A program made the position numbers and the translations under genes. The notes under the pieces are model-generated. The model was not told the origin of the DNA. It did no database searches and saw nothing but the letters and a program-made list of their open reading frames with translations. A stretch of 64,000 bases of DNA. It comes from Chaetorhynchus papuensis (lineage: Eukaryota > Chordata > Aves > Passeriformes > Rhipiduridae). Shown one piece after another: positions 45,271 through 57,120 of the stretch; the stretch's first letter is position 1; every line of letters starts with the position of its first letter. The DNA is taken from NCBI GenBank assembly GCA_013396525.1, contig VWYX01000252.1, positions 394,372-458,371 of the forward strand, in the 5' to 3' direction.

Positions 45271-48200
45271 CCAACGTGACGAGTGGCAGATTGAGCAGAT
45301 GTGCTGGTGCTGCTCCTCGCGGATGGGGATGGGCTCAAGAGGGCAAACCTGGGTGGATGGGGCACTGAGCTCAGGGCTGGGGCCCCTGATTGCTCCTGGC
45401 ACAGCCAGCAGTGCCCTTTCAGACAGCCGTGACTGCCTCGAGCTGTCTGTTTTGGTGTTTAACTTCTGTGGACCTGCATAAACATCCCATTCTGCAGTCT
45501 CACCTGTTGCAGCTTGCCAGGCCCGTGGTGTGTGTGCAGAGGGATGCGTTTTCCTGACTCCACAGCTGCCTTTCAGGTGTTTGAAGAGCCTTCTCTTTTC
45601 TGCTCAGCTCGGTCTCTCTGCACAGGTTGTGTCTTTCAGGGAGCCTGCAGCGCCCAGCCTGGGCACCGCTCCAGCTGGAGGCAGCTCCTGGCTCTTGCCA
45701 GGTTCCTTCCCAGCCCACAGTGTCTCTCCCACCAGTGCAGGGACCCAGGAGCAAGCAGGAGAGATGGGGCACTGTGTCTCAGCTGATCCCCTAGCCTGTG
45801 GTGAAGTCCAGAACCACTTGTTTATCAGGATAACTTTGTATGAGGTGTGAGGAGGTGGCTGGTGTGGCTTGGCAGGACGGTGGGATGCTCACTGGGTGCC
45901 TCCTTTGATTTGTGGCTGGCTCCGGCGTGATTTCGTGGCAGATGGTTCAGCTATGCCCATCTTGAGGAAGGCTAAAATAGGAACAGGTTTGTTTTTAAAG
46001 ACAGTGGAACAACCGGTGCACGGCAAACTTGTGATTATTGTGGTGTTTCTTGGTGGTTTATAACACAAAAATACCAAATGCTGTACGGTTCAGGACTGAG
46101 GGTGCAGGGGGGAAGCAAGGTTAAGCAGCATCTCACACCTTCCACTTCACATTTCATTATTCACTGCTAATAGAAGCCCGGACCATCTGTCTCTGCAGAG
46201 AACATTTGGATGTGACAGGCATAGGAGATGTTACAAAACTTTCTCTGCGAGATGTTTATTTCTGGCGTGTTCTGCTCGTGTCGTCCCTGTGCCTCCCGCA
46301 GTGGACGAGGAGAGCTCGCGCTGCAGGGAGCTGGCTGGGATGCTGAGGCACCACCGTGAGCTCTCTGGGCCACCAGGAGCTATGAGTGCTGCTTCCTTGC
46401 CTCTTAAATTCTCTTTAACTTGCAAACAACCCCCCAGAAACCCTCTGAGTTTTTGCTATGTCTTAGCAGCAGTGCTGAGTGTCCGTCCGAGCCCGCGGGG
46501 TAGGAAGCGGAGTGTCCTGTCAGGATTGCAGGGTGGGAAGCGGAGTGTCCCATCAGGATTGCAGTAGTGTCCACTGGGGACTTGCTGCAGGTCCTGCCCT
46601 GTGCCATCCCATCTCATCCCTCTCTTTCCATCAGTCCCTTGCCATCCGGATGCCTCGATGGGCAGAGCCCAGAGGTGGGGCCGCAGGATGCTTCCCTCTG
46701 CCCCACAGCACACACAGCACCCCTGAGAACACTGCCTTCTTCCTTCCCTACAGTCCTGCCCTAGGGGAGACTGAGAATATCAAATACCCACCTCCCCCAG
46801 AGGGAAGGAGCTGCTGTGGGATTTTAAAATTCTTTTATGTTTTCTTTCAGCAGCGCTGAGGAAAAATATCTTCTTGGTTCCATCAGTTAAATTGATGCTT
46901 GTGAAAGACTTAGCAAATACCTTCTTTCCATCTGTTTATTAGGCTTCTGAATTTAAGCAGTAATCAGAAAACCAAACAGAAAGGATCGTGTTAACTATAA
47001 AATCCCTCCCGGTTAGGTTTCAGTCGTCTTGGTGGCCGTGGTGCCATTCGGAGCGTGTTTCCTCTCCTGAGAAGAAAATTAGATGGAGCAAGGTTGGCTT
47101 TTTGGGGGGCTGTGTTATTGACTGCAGTTCTGGCTGTGGTGCACCACTGGCACCAATGTCCCAGGGTGCCCAAACGAAGCCCTTGGGCTGCGGTGCCGCC
47201 GGCAGCCGTGTGCCAGTTGTTAGAGAGGACAGGGATCCATTTAAATGCTGAATAATTGAAGGCCAGGAGTGCAGCAGGCGAGACGTTAAGGCTGGCTACT
47301 TAAGGAAGAGATGATGGATTCCTGCAGAATCCTTTTTTCTCACTTTTTGAAGGCATTTTAGGGAGAGATTCTTCCTAAGGGGATTGAGGTCATCGCTCTT
47401 TCCTGTTTAAGACCTGGTGAATTGCCTCTCGGACACTTTATCTCGTGAATGACACGGTGTTCAGTCAGGGGGTTCTGCTGACAGCGTGAACCACACGAGC
47501 GTGGCTCAGTTTGTGAACATCAGCAGAATCGGAGATGGAAATACCTCCGTGGCACTGGTGATTTAGTCATGGAATGTAAAGAATTTTCAACAGTAAATGC
47601 ACCGGCTTTTGAAGTTTCTTTATCCTCTGCAGAGTCTTAACTTAGATGGCAATGGGATATCAGTATTCATTTTATAGAATTTTTTCCGGAAGATATTTTT
47701 CTTATTTTTGCCAGCCTGACGTTGTTTGCATTCAGTTCTTCCGTTATCAATAACTGTAGAAGCAATCTGAGCAGAGTTTGCAGAAATTGCTTTGTCTGTG
47801 CTTTGCTCCTCCAGTATTTATTGGCTGACACTCTAATGTGATTATTTCTCTGTGTCCCTGCTAAAGACACAGCTTGGAAAGATGCTACCCCGAGATGCCA
47901 AATCTGCACTTTTCTTTGTATGAATTTGTGAGAGAACAACTGTTTATTACAGGCACCTGATTTGAAAATTATGCCTTTGGAAGATGATGATTAAGCAGCG
48001 TTGAATTTATATTTGTGATAGATAGGTCTCAGCTCTGTGAGGGGAACTGTAGGAGTGTTGAAATTCTGGAATGATTTCATGTGGTTGTGCTGACAGGAGA
48101 TGGTAGGAGAGAAAAGTTTTTACAGGACAAGAAACAAGTCGCTGAACTTGCCATCTGCAATAATCTCGACTGGCAGTACATGCCTTGGAGCAGAATATTT

Positions 48201-49288
48201 GGCCACTGAGCTGGAAAATTGTTATCAGTTGTGGCAAGGCTATTTTTAGGCAGTAACATCTGTGGAACACCATTTCCTCAAAGTTTCACTATCTTTTGAC
48301 AAGTCAGCCAGATGTGACTCACTTGAGCATATTGGGCGGAGAGGAAAAAACAAAGTGTTGTGTTTACCAGAAATGCAAACATGACCTTTTCGGGATGAAG
48401 GCAGTCTTTATTCCCAGCCCATGGAAGAGGCAATAAGAAAAGATGGATTTTCATCATCAGAATTAAACCTCTTTACAGTGCACTGTTGTGGTCCAGTGCT
48501 CTCACAGAAATCATGTGGAAGAGAGTTCTGCAAAAAACCAAGTTTCTCTCCTAGTTTCAGAGCAGAAGGGGGAGGGAGCCAGTGATGGTGTCCTCATTCT
48601 CGCCCCACATGTCGCCTTCTGTCCCAAGGCTTGGGTTTGGCACTGCCTTGAGAAGCTGTTGACACCTGGGTATGGGTCTGACCTTTTCCAGAGCGTCCTG
48701 CCCTGGGAGCAGAGTGTTTCTGCCCCGCTTGGAGTCGCCAAGAACCCCTTGGTTAAATTAGGTAGAGGGTTTGGCTTTTTGCCTGCGTCACGAACGCCAC
48801 GCCAAGGAGAGTCCCCTCTCCTTGCAAACTGCCGAGCAGGGAAGCTGTGGAGCAGTTTTGGCTTCTTGTGGGTGATGAACATCGCTCGTGTTGGCTGTTT
48901 GGACGTCTCCAGCACGGTTGTCTCAGTTTCAGGGCTGCATTCCCATTGCTTGCTGGAGCTGCAGCTCTTCGTGTCCCTGCCGTGCTGGGCGCAGACACCC
49001 GCAGAGCGTGGGAGGCTCTGCTGTCACCACGCGAGCTCTGCGTGGGCGCGGGTCAGCTCCTGTCACCCCGAAGTGCTGCCACGTGGGAGTGGGAGCCTGA
49101 CTGGAGGGCTCACAACCAGGTCTGGCTTCAAATCCGTTGCTGACTGCTGTCATCGTAAGCAGATTTGTTTAAGTAACTCCCAGAATTTGCCAGGATGAGT
49201 TAACTTGCAGCACTGTACTCGCGACTTGCTCCTGCCTTGGTGCGGGAGCCCAAAGAGGAGGGCGGCCCGGGGTGAGGGGTGGCACTTT
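45271..49288. other. Non-coding stretch up to the assembly gap
   Basis: Mixed sequence with a 33-bp, two-unit tandem duplication (46503-46564). An AT-rich block lies at 47560-48010. A 236-codon plus-strand open frame (48488-49198) has no recognised domain. No transposon or RNA gene seen. Confidence 0.45.
46503..46564. repeat. 33-bp tandem duplication, about 1.9 units
   Basis: GGAAGCGGAGTGTCC is followed by a variable dinucleotide and TCAGGATTGCAG. Copies start at 46503 and 46536. Confidence 0.85.
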
Positions 49289-49323
49289 NNNNNNNNNNNN
49301 NNNNNNNNNNNNNNNNNNNNNNN
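49289..49323. other. Assembly gap (35 N)
   Basis: Thirty-five unresolved bases flanked by GC-rich sequence (GGCGGCCCGGGGTGAGG on the left). Open frames that run across it are artefacts. The small, non-round size suggests an estimated gap over a GC-rich or simple repeat. Confidence 0.98.
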
Positions 49324-50640
49324 TGGAGTGGTTTTTGTAGCCCAGATCCCATGTTTGCTCCATGCAAGCTGCGGTGGAATTGCCATGGGAGACTTGTGGG
49401 AACCCAGCGGAGCATTTTACTGCTCGAGGAACCTGCCGAATTAAGGGCATCTCATCCTCTAACACGGCTTAGTCAAAGCAAATAAGCCCCAAGGAGGTAT
49501 TACCTGCCAGGCTCCGGCTGGGGCGTTAGAACAGGAGTCAGACCTTGACATTTGATGTCTCTGAAACAGGTTTTGGCTTAAATTCAGTTGTTTACTACCA
49601 CAGTCGGGAGCAGATTTGTGAGACAGGGCTAATTACATGTGCTTGTTCCAAAATCATTTGGAAACTGTAACATTTGTTGCTTTTCAAGCGCTTTAAAATA
49701 TGCAAATATTTCATGCAATGAAGAGAGCTGATTTTTGCAAGAAGCCACAAATGGTGTTACAGCCAAATATGATTTTAGAGGTGGCCCAAAGCAAATCCAT
49801 TGGGTCCCCTGAAAGGAGCGGGGAGGAGGAGGATGGGGAGGGTTCCATGATTGGTGCCAGTGTTTAATCACAGGTGAGAACTGAGCAGGTGGAGAGTTTA
49901 TTTGCTCTCTTCATCTGGAAATTGTTAAACACGTAGTGGGAAGATCACCAGGAAACATTCCCAGTTGCAGGTGAAGGGATGTGCAGGGGGTTTCTCACGG
50001 GTGTGTTTCTCGTGGTGCTGCTGTGCACCGGCCAGGAGGGGCTGGCTCTGCCTTCAGCAGCACTTGCAGGCGCTGACCCCTCAGATCTCAGGACTCCTGG
50101 GATCACAGTGTTCTAAATATTGCTGGGTTTCTGATTATAAAGTGTTTGGCTCGTGCCCTCAGATGTTCTGTTGTGTTGGTGGGATCCAAGACTCCCTTCT
50201 CTGGTGAGTGGAAGCTCAGCCTGGCCCTCTCTCCTCTTGTCTGGTACAGTTTTACAGAAAACCCGTGGATTTGGGGCTTTTCAGTGTTCTGCTGAAGGTC
50301 CAACCTCCCCAAATCACATAACTAGACAAGACTGGTTATATATTAAGGGAACAGGGATTGGAAAGTGTTTCCTTTAGGAAAGTCCAACCACCCAAAAGCT
50401 GTTGGAGCATCCAGAGACACCGATTCCTCCCATATTTTAAGTCTGGATAATTTTATAAAAGCCTTCTTATTTTGTTTGTTTCTTTGCTGGAAACCATGTC
50501 TATCTGCCAACCCTTTGGAAATGTCATGATGTAATTATTTTAACAGGCAGTCTGTGCTCCTTTATTTGGGGGATATTAACCTTTCTAAACAAAAGAAATG
50601 TTAATATACATGGGAGACGCAGCTAATGGGATTTCATTTT
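49324..50640. other. Non-coding stretch, no gene recognised
   Basis: No gene or repeat recognised. AT-rich sequence from about 50400. A weak exon candidate at 50163-50203 is listed separately. Confidence 0.45.
50163..50203 (+). other. Weak candidate 41-nt exon
   Basis: Acceptor GCTCGTGCCCTCAG (AG at 50161-50162) and donor CTG|GTGAGT (GT at 50204-50205) bracket 41 nt that are open in the frame starting with ATG. The acceptor tract is short. Probably a decoy; listed for checking. Confidence 0.15.
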
Positions 50641-50960
50641 TCTTATTAGAACAGACTGGAGTTCTCTTTTTAAATTATTGTAAAAGAATTCAGCAAGTCA
50701 AGTAATTGCCTTCAGCTAATCCACGATGGCAAATTTGAATGTGAATATCCAGATCATTCTGTATGGATGGGAAGAAGTAATGTGATTTTCTTGTTTTTTA
50801 TTTGCTTTGGCTAAACAGTGTTGAAGGATGATATAAATTCATTGAATTCGAAACAAAGAACATGCTAATTATTAATGCACCGAGTTGTGATGCGCTGCGA
50901 ACATGCTGTTTAATTTGCAAGGCCTATGGTGGCCTGCTTATATTTCATTGCATATTGATT
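50641..50960. promoter_or_regulatory. AT-rich candidate conserved element
   Basis: Contains TAATTATTAAT (50866-50876), TTTAAATTATTG near 50670, GATATAAATTCATTGAATTCG near 50830 and ACAAAG (SOX/TCF-like) near 50853, with few open frames and no tandem repeats. Enhancer-like by composition; conservation untested. Confidence 0.4.
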
Positions 50961-51239
50961 CAAAGTTTGTGTTTGTATGTGGTTTGGTGGTTTTCCTTGA
51001 TAGCCAGGGAATTTCAGCTGGATTTATGGGCTTTTCCCCCTTTTTGGTCGTCAGATCCACCTGTTGGCTGTGCAGGACACAAATGGATGATATTTTACGG
51101 GGCTTGGCGCAGGTTGACTGGATTAATTCAAAGTTTCTCTATGTGCAGCCTGTCCTCAAGGCTGCCTCCTGCTCACCAAAGAGCCCCTGGGCTCACCATG
51201 GCCTTTCCAGGGCAAACGCTGTTGCTTTTACGAGCTGAT

Positions 51240-51540
51240 GCTGCATTTAAAGTCGCTCCTTCCCCGGCGTGCCTTGCGGTTGGAGCGCGGCGGGATAAAT
51301 ATCCCAGACTCTGCAGGATTTATCTTCCAATCTTGATTGTAAAGGGATGTTTCCAAGCGCTCTAATCGCCGGCTTTATCTGCAGCCCCAACCGGTGTGGT
51401 TTGCAGGGTTCTGTAGCTGCCCCGGTGCCTCCGCGGGGCTCGGGGGGAGCCGTGCGCGCAGTTAACGGATACGGAACGGGATTCGCTGTCACCCCCCGGT
51501 GTACAAAGGAGGATGAGTGGAAAGCCGAGTTGATTGCATG
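51240..51540. promoter_or_regulatory. Internal CpG-island-like patch
   Basis: About 300 bp with roughly two dozen CpGs (for example TTCCCCGGCGTGCC, GGAGCGCGGCGGGA, CCGCGGGGCTCGG, GTGCGCGCAGTTAACGG). The sequence on either side is CpG-poor and AT-rich. Unmethylated islands of this size often mark alternative promoters or enhancer RNAs. No recognised exon. Confidence 0.45.
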
Positions 51541-54343
51541 TCTGGGAGAATAGTTGTGCCTGATTTACGTTCTAATTTTAGTGTTTGGGCTTTCTTCACG
51601 GTAGTAAAATGTCACATTAGCATGGAACTTTCCATCTAATACACTGAGAACAGCCACGGGTGCTGAGGCCGTCATTTGGGCTTCCCTGAACGTCAGGATC
51701 CGATGCCTTTGCTGCAGCAGAGTCTTGCTTAAAGCTGTGCTGCTATGTGCAGTTTTGTAGGAAGTCCTTGGGCAGTAGTTCCCTTTTCCTCAGAAGTGCT
51801 CAGGGAGACCTGTCTGGCATAGTTAGTCCTGGTGTTGCCATGTCGGGCTGCTCGTTAGAGGCTGGAATAAAAAAGCCACCAAAGCCTGGTGACTCCCAAA
51901 CCCTTGGCAGTGTTGAAGTGCACAGGTGGGGGAATTCCTTCTTGTCACTTCATGTTTGCATTGGATTTTGGCTTTAAATCCAAGTGAAAATTGGTGTCAT
52001 GGACCCTTCAGTGCCACAGTGTCAGACCCCAGGCTTACCAAAGTGTCAGCTGCAGTGACTACCCCCAAGTGCTGCTGGTGGGAAGCTTCCAAGATCTCAT
52101 CTTCTGCAGTGTTGGAGGCTGCTACTCAACCTGTGATATGAAGGAATTAATAATTCATCTTGTGTCTGTAGGAGGAAAATGAGTCTTAAATTTGATTAGT
52201 AAATGACAGGTTTCAGCCTGGTAATTTGCAGCCTTTATTAACAAACTTGTAGAATTTATCAATAATGCTGGAAGCCTCTTTATGCTGGACACCTTTATTG
52301 TAGCTGGTGTCATTTTTCCCAGGAAAGAAGTGCTGGTATTCCTGTCTTGAGTCAAGCTCGTTAGGGCTCCAGGGCTGTTTCACTTGTACGTGGTGCCTCT
52401 CGCCACTTATATGCCACAGATGAGTCACGAGCCTGTTTTGATTCCTGGTGGTTCTCCGCCTGCTTTGCCAAATCCCCCAAGTTTTCTTTTTGAGATGATC
52501 CTCAGTGGTTAACCACGACTTAGAGCCTGTCCACAGATTTTATGTGGGATTTTTGGGTTTCTCTCAAGCAGCGATATGAGACATGCTGCGAAGAAAATAG
52601 TAGCCATATGTAGTCTAGTCTTGTCGAAAGTTGGGAGAAGCTGTGGAGTGAAACTTTTCCAAGTCTTGCTGGAGTTTCCTTGGCTCTGCAGTGCTGATGT
52701 GCTGGAAGCACTGCAATGAATCAGTGACGGGGGCTTAAAAGTCCTGTGGATTTCCTAAGAGTCCCAAGACAAGCTGGGGAGCAGTTTGTTTTCTTGGTGT
52801 TTATTTTAGTGCCTTTGCTCTGTACTGGGAGGTGACGAACCAAACCCTGCTCAGATGGGGAATTGCTTTGGTTAAACAGGGCTGCACTGTGGGTGTCAGG
52901 AGGATTTTGCTGAGGAGGATGGTTCTGAGGGTGTTTGGGCAGCCGTGGGCTGTGGACAGGCTGGCAGAGCCTCTCTCCGAGCTGGTTTGCTATGCAAATT
53001 GGCAGCTGAGCGTTGCGTCGCGCTCACTTGGGATGATGCTCTTAAAAGTTGTGCTGCTTTTGTAGATAAACACGAAGACATCCGCTTTCAACTTCACATT
53101 CTTTAACCTTGTTTTATTCCTTGCCGAGTGCTGACACTTTCAAGGCAGATGAAAATCAGACTAAATTTAGCAGGGAGCAGAGCCCCCATCCCTCCTTCCC
53201 CCCCATCCTACCCATTCCACGCGTAGCATCCGTATCCTTTTGATTAGTTTTGCCCTTGGTTTCTGCTTCAGATGTGAAGTTTTGCAAAGTGATGCTGAAG
53301 AGAAGCCTGGGTTTTTTATGAAGTGAGCCCTTGGCGTGGCGTGTCTTCAGTCCTTTGCAGAAGTGAATCTGGAGACTCTGTTTCCCTTTGTCAGGCTGCG
53401 CCCTACTCTCTTCCTGTCTTGGCACTTCTGCCTTACTTGTGCTTCAGAGAGGTGGATTTTCTGTATTACTTGGTGCAGGATGGAGCCACTGATCTGGGGA
53501 AATTTCGTAGCTGGTTCTGGTGAGCATCAGTGTTGACAGACTGTGTGCGTGCTGCTCCTCCGAGAACCCTCCTCAGACATTCCCCAGCTCATTTAGTCCC
53601 ATAGTCTCATTTAGTCCCTGTTTGAGCAGAGATTAATTATTTTGCTGTGTTGTGATGGCTGTTTGAAGCCGAGCCCTCAGGGGAAGGAATTTTTTAAGGC
53701 AGTTGAGCCTCAAGATTTAATTTGAACTCCTGTCTCTGCATTTGGACAAGCAGATTAATTGACCCTTGATAGGTGTGGGCTCTGCTCCAAATGAACAAAT
53801 CTCAGCTGCTTCCACTGTGCCTGGACATGGGCAGATAAACGGCTGGGATGTGTGAGGTGGGACACTCAAACCCCCCTTGTCCTGCTGAGAGGGGGAACTG
53901 AGTGTCTGAAGATGATGAGTGTGGCTCTGCCGTGGGCTGGGATGTGCCAGATGCCAGCAGGTTCTTTGGGTGAGCAAAAATGCTCCCAGCAATTTTCTTC
54001 TTAAATAACAGCACTTTGCATATTCCCTTCCACTTTTTACTTATGAAAAACAACTGCCTGTGCCCTTTACTTTTGAAACCAAAGGGATGTGTGTGCTGTT
54101 GCCAACTGGGAATGAAACTCAAGTTTCCCCAACCCAAATCTCATTTCCTCAGTGCTGTTTAGATGAAAATTACAAGTTCTGTAAATTCTCTTTACACAGT
54201 TGATGTGTTTTTTAGCTGCACACTGATAACATTCATGAGCCAAACATAACAGTGGCTCTGCAGTATGATAAATTGGCCCTGGTTTTTAGGTCCTCTACTA
54301 CCTTTGTTCTGAGTAATCAAATTAAAGTAATCTCTTATTACAG
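51541..54343. other. Non-coding stretch, no gene recognised
   Basis: Mixed to AT-rich DNA, short frames, no recognised repeat. TAATAATTCATC near 52149 and ACAGATTAATTGACCC near 53750 are isolated AT-rich motifs. Confidence 0.45.
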
Positions 54344-54396
54344 CATGGCAGAACCTGCACATGCAGCTGTTTTTCATGGTAGCTGCAGTTCTTAAG
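54344..54396 (+). other. Candidate 53-nt exon
   Basis: The acceptor TAATCTCTTATTACAG (AG at 54342-54343, with a GAGTAATC branch-like motif upstream) is followed by 53 nt ending AAG|GTAAGT, a perfect donor (GT at 54397-54398). One frame is open (WQNLHMQLFFMVAAVLK) and hydrophobic; the other two contain stops. No protein family recognised. Could be a cassette or poison exon, or a decoy. Confidence 0.25.
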
Positions 54397-54836
54397 GTAA
54401 GTTAAAGTTATTTCAGTTGTTACTTATCTTTGGAATGACGGTCATGACAAATGGCCAGTGTAATTTCTTTCCTTAGTAGATGGATAGGAAGGGAAGATAT
54501 TGCACAGGCTGCTTGCTGAATTCATAAATTTTTAGACTGGAAACCCTGAGTTGGATATTGAAACACTTAATGTGACAAGAAGACAGAGAATTGTTTTCTG
54601 ATTTTGTTGGTGCCATAAAGTGAAACTCAGTTGGTGAACTTCGTCGGCAGCTTTTTGTTGCTGTGTCATTTAGATGAGAGGAGAAATAATGCATGAGATA
54701 AAGATCACTGGTGTTTGTTTTGCCTTTCCTGCCCTGAGAATGGAGCTGTGGGGTGCAGCAGGTGTGTGGATCTCGTAGGGTGACCCTGAAGGGAGGACGG
54801 GTGCTTGGGGCAGGGAGTGCAGTGGCCGGTCTGGCA

Positions 54837-54886
54837 GGGATGCTCCATCAGGGATGCTCCATCAGGGATGCTCCATCAGGGATGCT
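54837..54886. repeat. 14-bp tandem repeat, 3.5 units
   Basis: GGGATGCTCCATCA starts at 54837, 54851 and 54865, with a partial copy at 54879. Units are identical, so the expansion is recent. Confidence 0.92.
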
Positions 54887-56102
54887 GCCTGTCACCCAGG
54901 ACGGGGCATCCCGTGTGTTTTGGGTGCTGTAGGTGAGGGCGTTGGTAACGCTCAGAGGGGTTCTGGGGCAGGGCTGAGGCATCGCCAAGCCAGGCCCTGG
55001 GGAGGCCGTGTTGTGTCAAGCAAATAGCAAAGTGCTATTTGAGTCTCCTCTCCAGCAATGTCTCTTTTAGCTGCGTGTCTCTGGTTCAAAAGGATGATGA
55101 TGCTTGGTTTGAGGTACAGATCACGCAGAGAAGGGCCTTCCTTTGCTGTCTCTTGGCTAACTGTTACGGACAGGAGCTGCAGAAAGGACATCCAGAAACC
55201 AGAGTGACTTGGCACGAAGCTGCAGAGCGATGTCTTAAGGATTGCCAGTAGTGCTGATGGGAATAAGCTCCTTCCCTCAGTCCTGGGCTGGCTCCGTGCT
55301 CTCTCTGGCTCCTCTTCTTTGCCAAAGTGCCAGTGGATGTGGTCAGCACAGAGCTCAGGGTTCAGATCCAGCTTCTCCCACAGTGTTCCTGCTTGTGTTC
55401 CGCCTTGACTGCGAGCCTGGCAGTACTGGTGTGAGGTCCGTGGGTTTGCTGATGTGCCGTTTTTTCTGCATGAAAGGAAGTTTTATTTAGCATAATGTTA
55501 ATTGGGTGTTGCCCTTCAAAATGTGTCGTGTGGTCCTTTAGGTTTGCGAGCTGGATGGGAGAGGAGCAGCTCCCTGGCTGCATCTGCAGCGCTTACACTT
55601 GTATTTGTAAGAGGGAAGGAAAATTTGGCTTCGGATTTTGCCAGCTATAAAGAAAATATTTTGATACAAGCTCGTGAGTCATCGGAGGTAAAAGGGAGGA
55701 AGTCTGAGCACTAGAGCTGCCTGCGGCTTCCCAAGCAGCCAAGCCTGAAATTTGGGGCCGTGGCCTGAGGAGCAGCTCGGCCACGCTGCGGTGCCAGTGC
55801 CCCCAGATGAGGGGAGATGGGGTACCCACGGGCTTCCCCATTGTCTTTGCAGTGAGTGGGGCTGCAGCATCAGCTGTGGACTAACACTAAGCCCTGTGGA
55901 TTGATGCTGAGCATCTCTTGGTCATACCTGGGCAGGCTCCTTCCCTGTGTGATAACAGCGTGCTCTCCCTAAGGATGAGTGACTGCCCTGCAGTGCCCTC
56001 CTGCTCTGTGCAGGTGTGGCCTTCAGGAAACGTGGCCTGTAGGGTTCTTCCATCATCACTTGTCACCATGTGAACTGAACAGGAATTGCCGTGGATGGGC
56101 TG

Positions 56103-56114
56103 CCACCAGAGGAC
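56103..56114 (+). promoter_or_regulatory. Possible CTCF core site
   Basis: CCACCAGAGGAC matches the CTCF core CCASYAGRKGGC at 11 of 12 positions, with GCTG upstream. Single-motif evidence only. Confidence 0.25.
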
Positions 56115-56689
56115 ACGAACTCGGATAACCCTGCTGGGTTTCTGGGCTGTTCAGTGTCTGTGCTCCTCTGGGAGTGATCCTCACTGGCACCTGGAGCACC
56201 CGTGAGACAGAGAAGTGTCAGGGGAAGTGCCTTGGCCACTCATAGCGGGGTTTTTTGTGCCAGCTGGGGAATATTGACCTCTGAGAGAACCCAGGCAGGG
56301 GCTCAGGCACCGGAGAGCTCGGCCAGCATGAGAAGCCTCTCCCAATTGTCCTCCTTGATGTACCAGTGTTTAAACGATGCTAATTTTCTGTTCGCCTTTC
56401 ATTTGTTGGATGGCTGCTCAGAAAAGATAATTTTTTCATTTTCCCTGGGCTTCTGGACGGTTAAAAAGAAGCTGTGTGTCGTGCAAGATGGTTGCAGAAA
56501 AAGTGGCTCTTGGAATAAATGAAGGGAGCGCCTGTAAATCTGAGGCAGTTCAGTAGGAAAGGAGAAAAGGTGAGGCTATCGCACGGGAGCCAGGTGGAGG
56601 CATCTCTGACTGCCTCCCTCCAAGGTTCCATCTGACAGAAAAGCAAACTCACCCGCGCCTGTAACGCCACTTATTTCCCTCAGCACAGA

Positions 56690-57120
56690 ATGCTGATTAT
56701 TAATTTGAAGCCGTATCAGTGTGCGAGTGATGTGGTGACGTGCAGACAAACAGAATACTTTGGTCTTCTAGGGACTGGCTGCTCGGTATAATTGCGGCTT
56801 TAAACAAATTCAGTGGCCGGAAAGCTGTAAAACATTTGCAGGCGAGAGCACGCTTTGAATATTCATCTTGTGTGAGTGTCACCGAGTGACATCTAAGAGT
56901 AACTGGGCAGATATGGGTGCCAGGCAAAATAGAGAGTGGGGAGTCTTGCTCGCTGATTTGTATTCTAGATGTAAATCTTAAATTAGTTTGAGATTTCAAA
57001 ATGGATTTTTAAATGCCAGGCACATAAGAGGCGGAATTGATATTAATATTAATAGGCTTAAAAAGATATTTAATGAAATATTTGTATAATTTAATTTCTT
57101 CATAATCAAGTCAGAAAAGT
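56690..57120. promoter_or_regulatory. AT-rich candidate conserved element
   Basis: Unique sequence with GATTATTAATTTGAAGCC near 56694, GTGATGTGGTGACG near 56728, TTTGAATATTCATC near 56853 and GATATTAATATTAATAGGC near 57038. AT-rich with few frames; among the strongest enhancer-like blocks by appearance. Conservation untested. Confidence 0.45.

Larger units (their letters stand above)
54397..56689. other. Non-coding stretch, no gene recognised
   Basis: Includes a 14-bp tandem repeat (54837-54886) and a possible CTCF-like site at 56103-56114. Short unrelated frames only. Confidence 0.45.

Noticed and set aside
48488..49198. 236-codon plus-strand open frame before the gap
   Set aside because: No recognised protein; composition resembles flanking non-coding DNA.
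49150..49485. Several frames running through the N gap
   Set aside because: They translate unknown bases and are artefacts.
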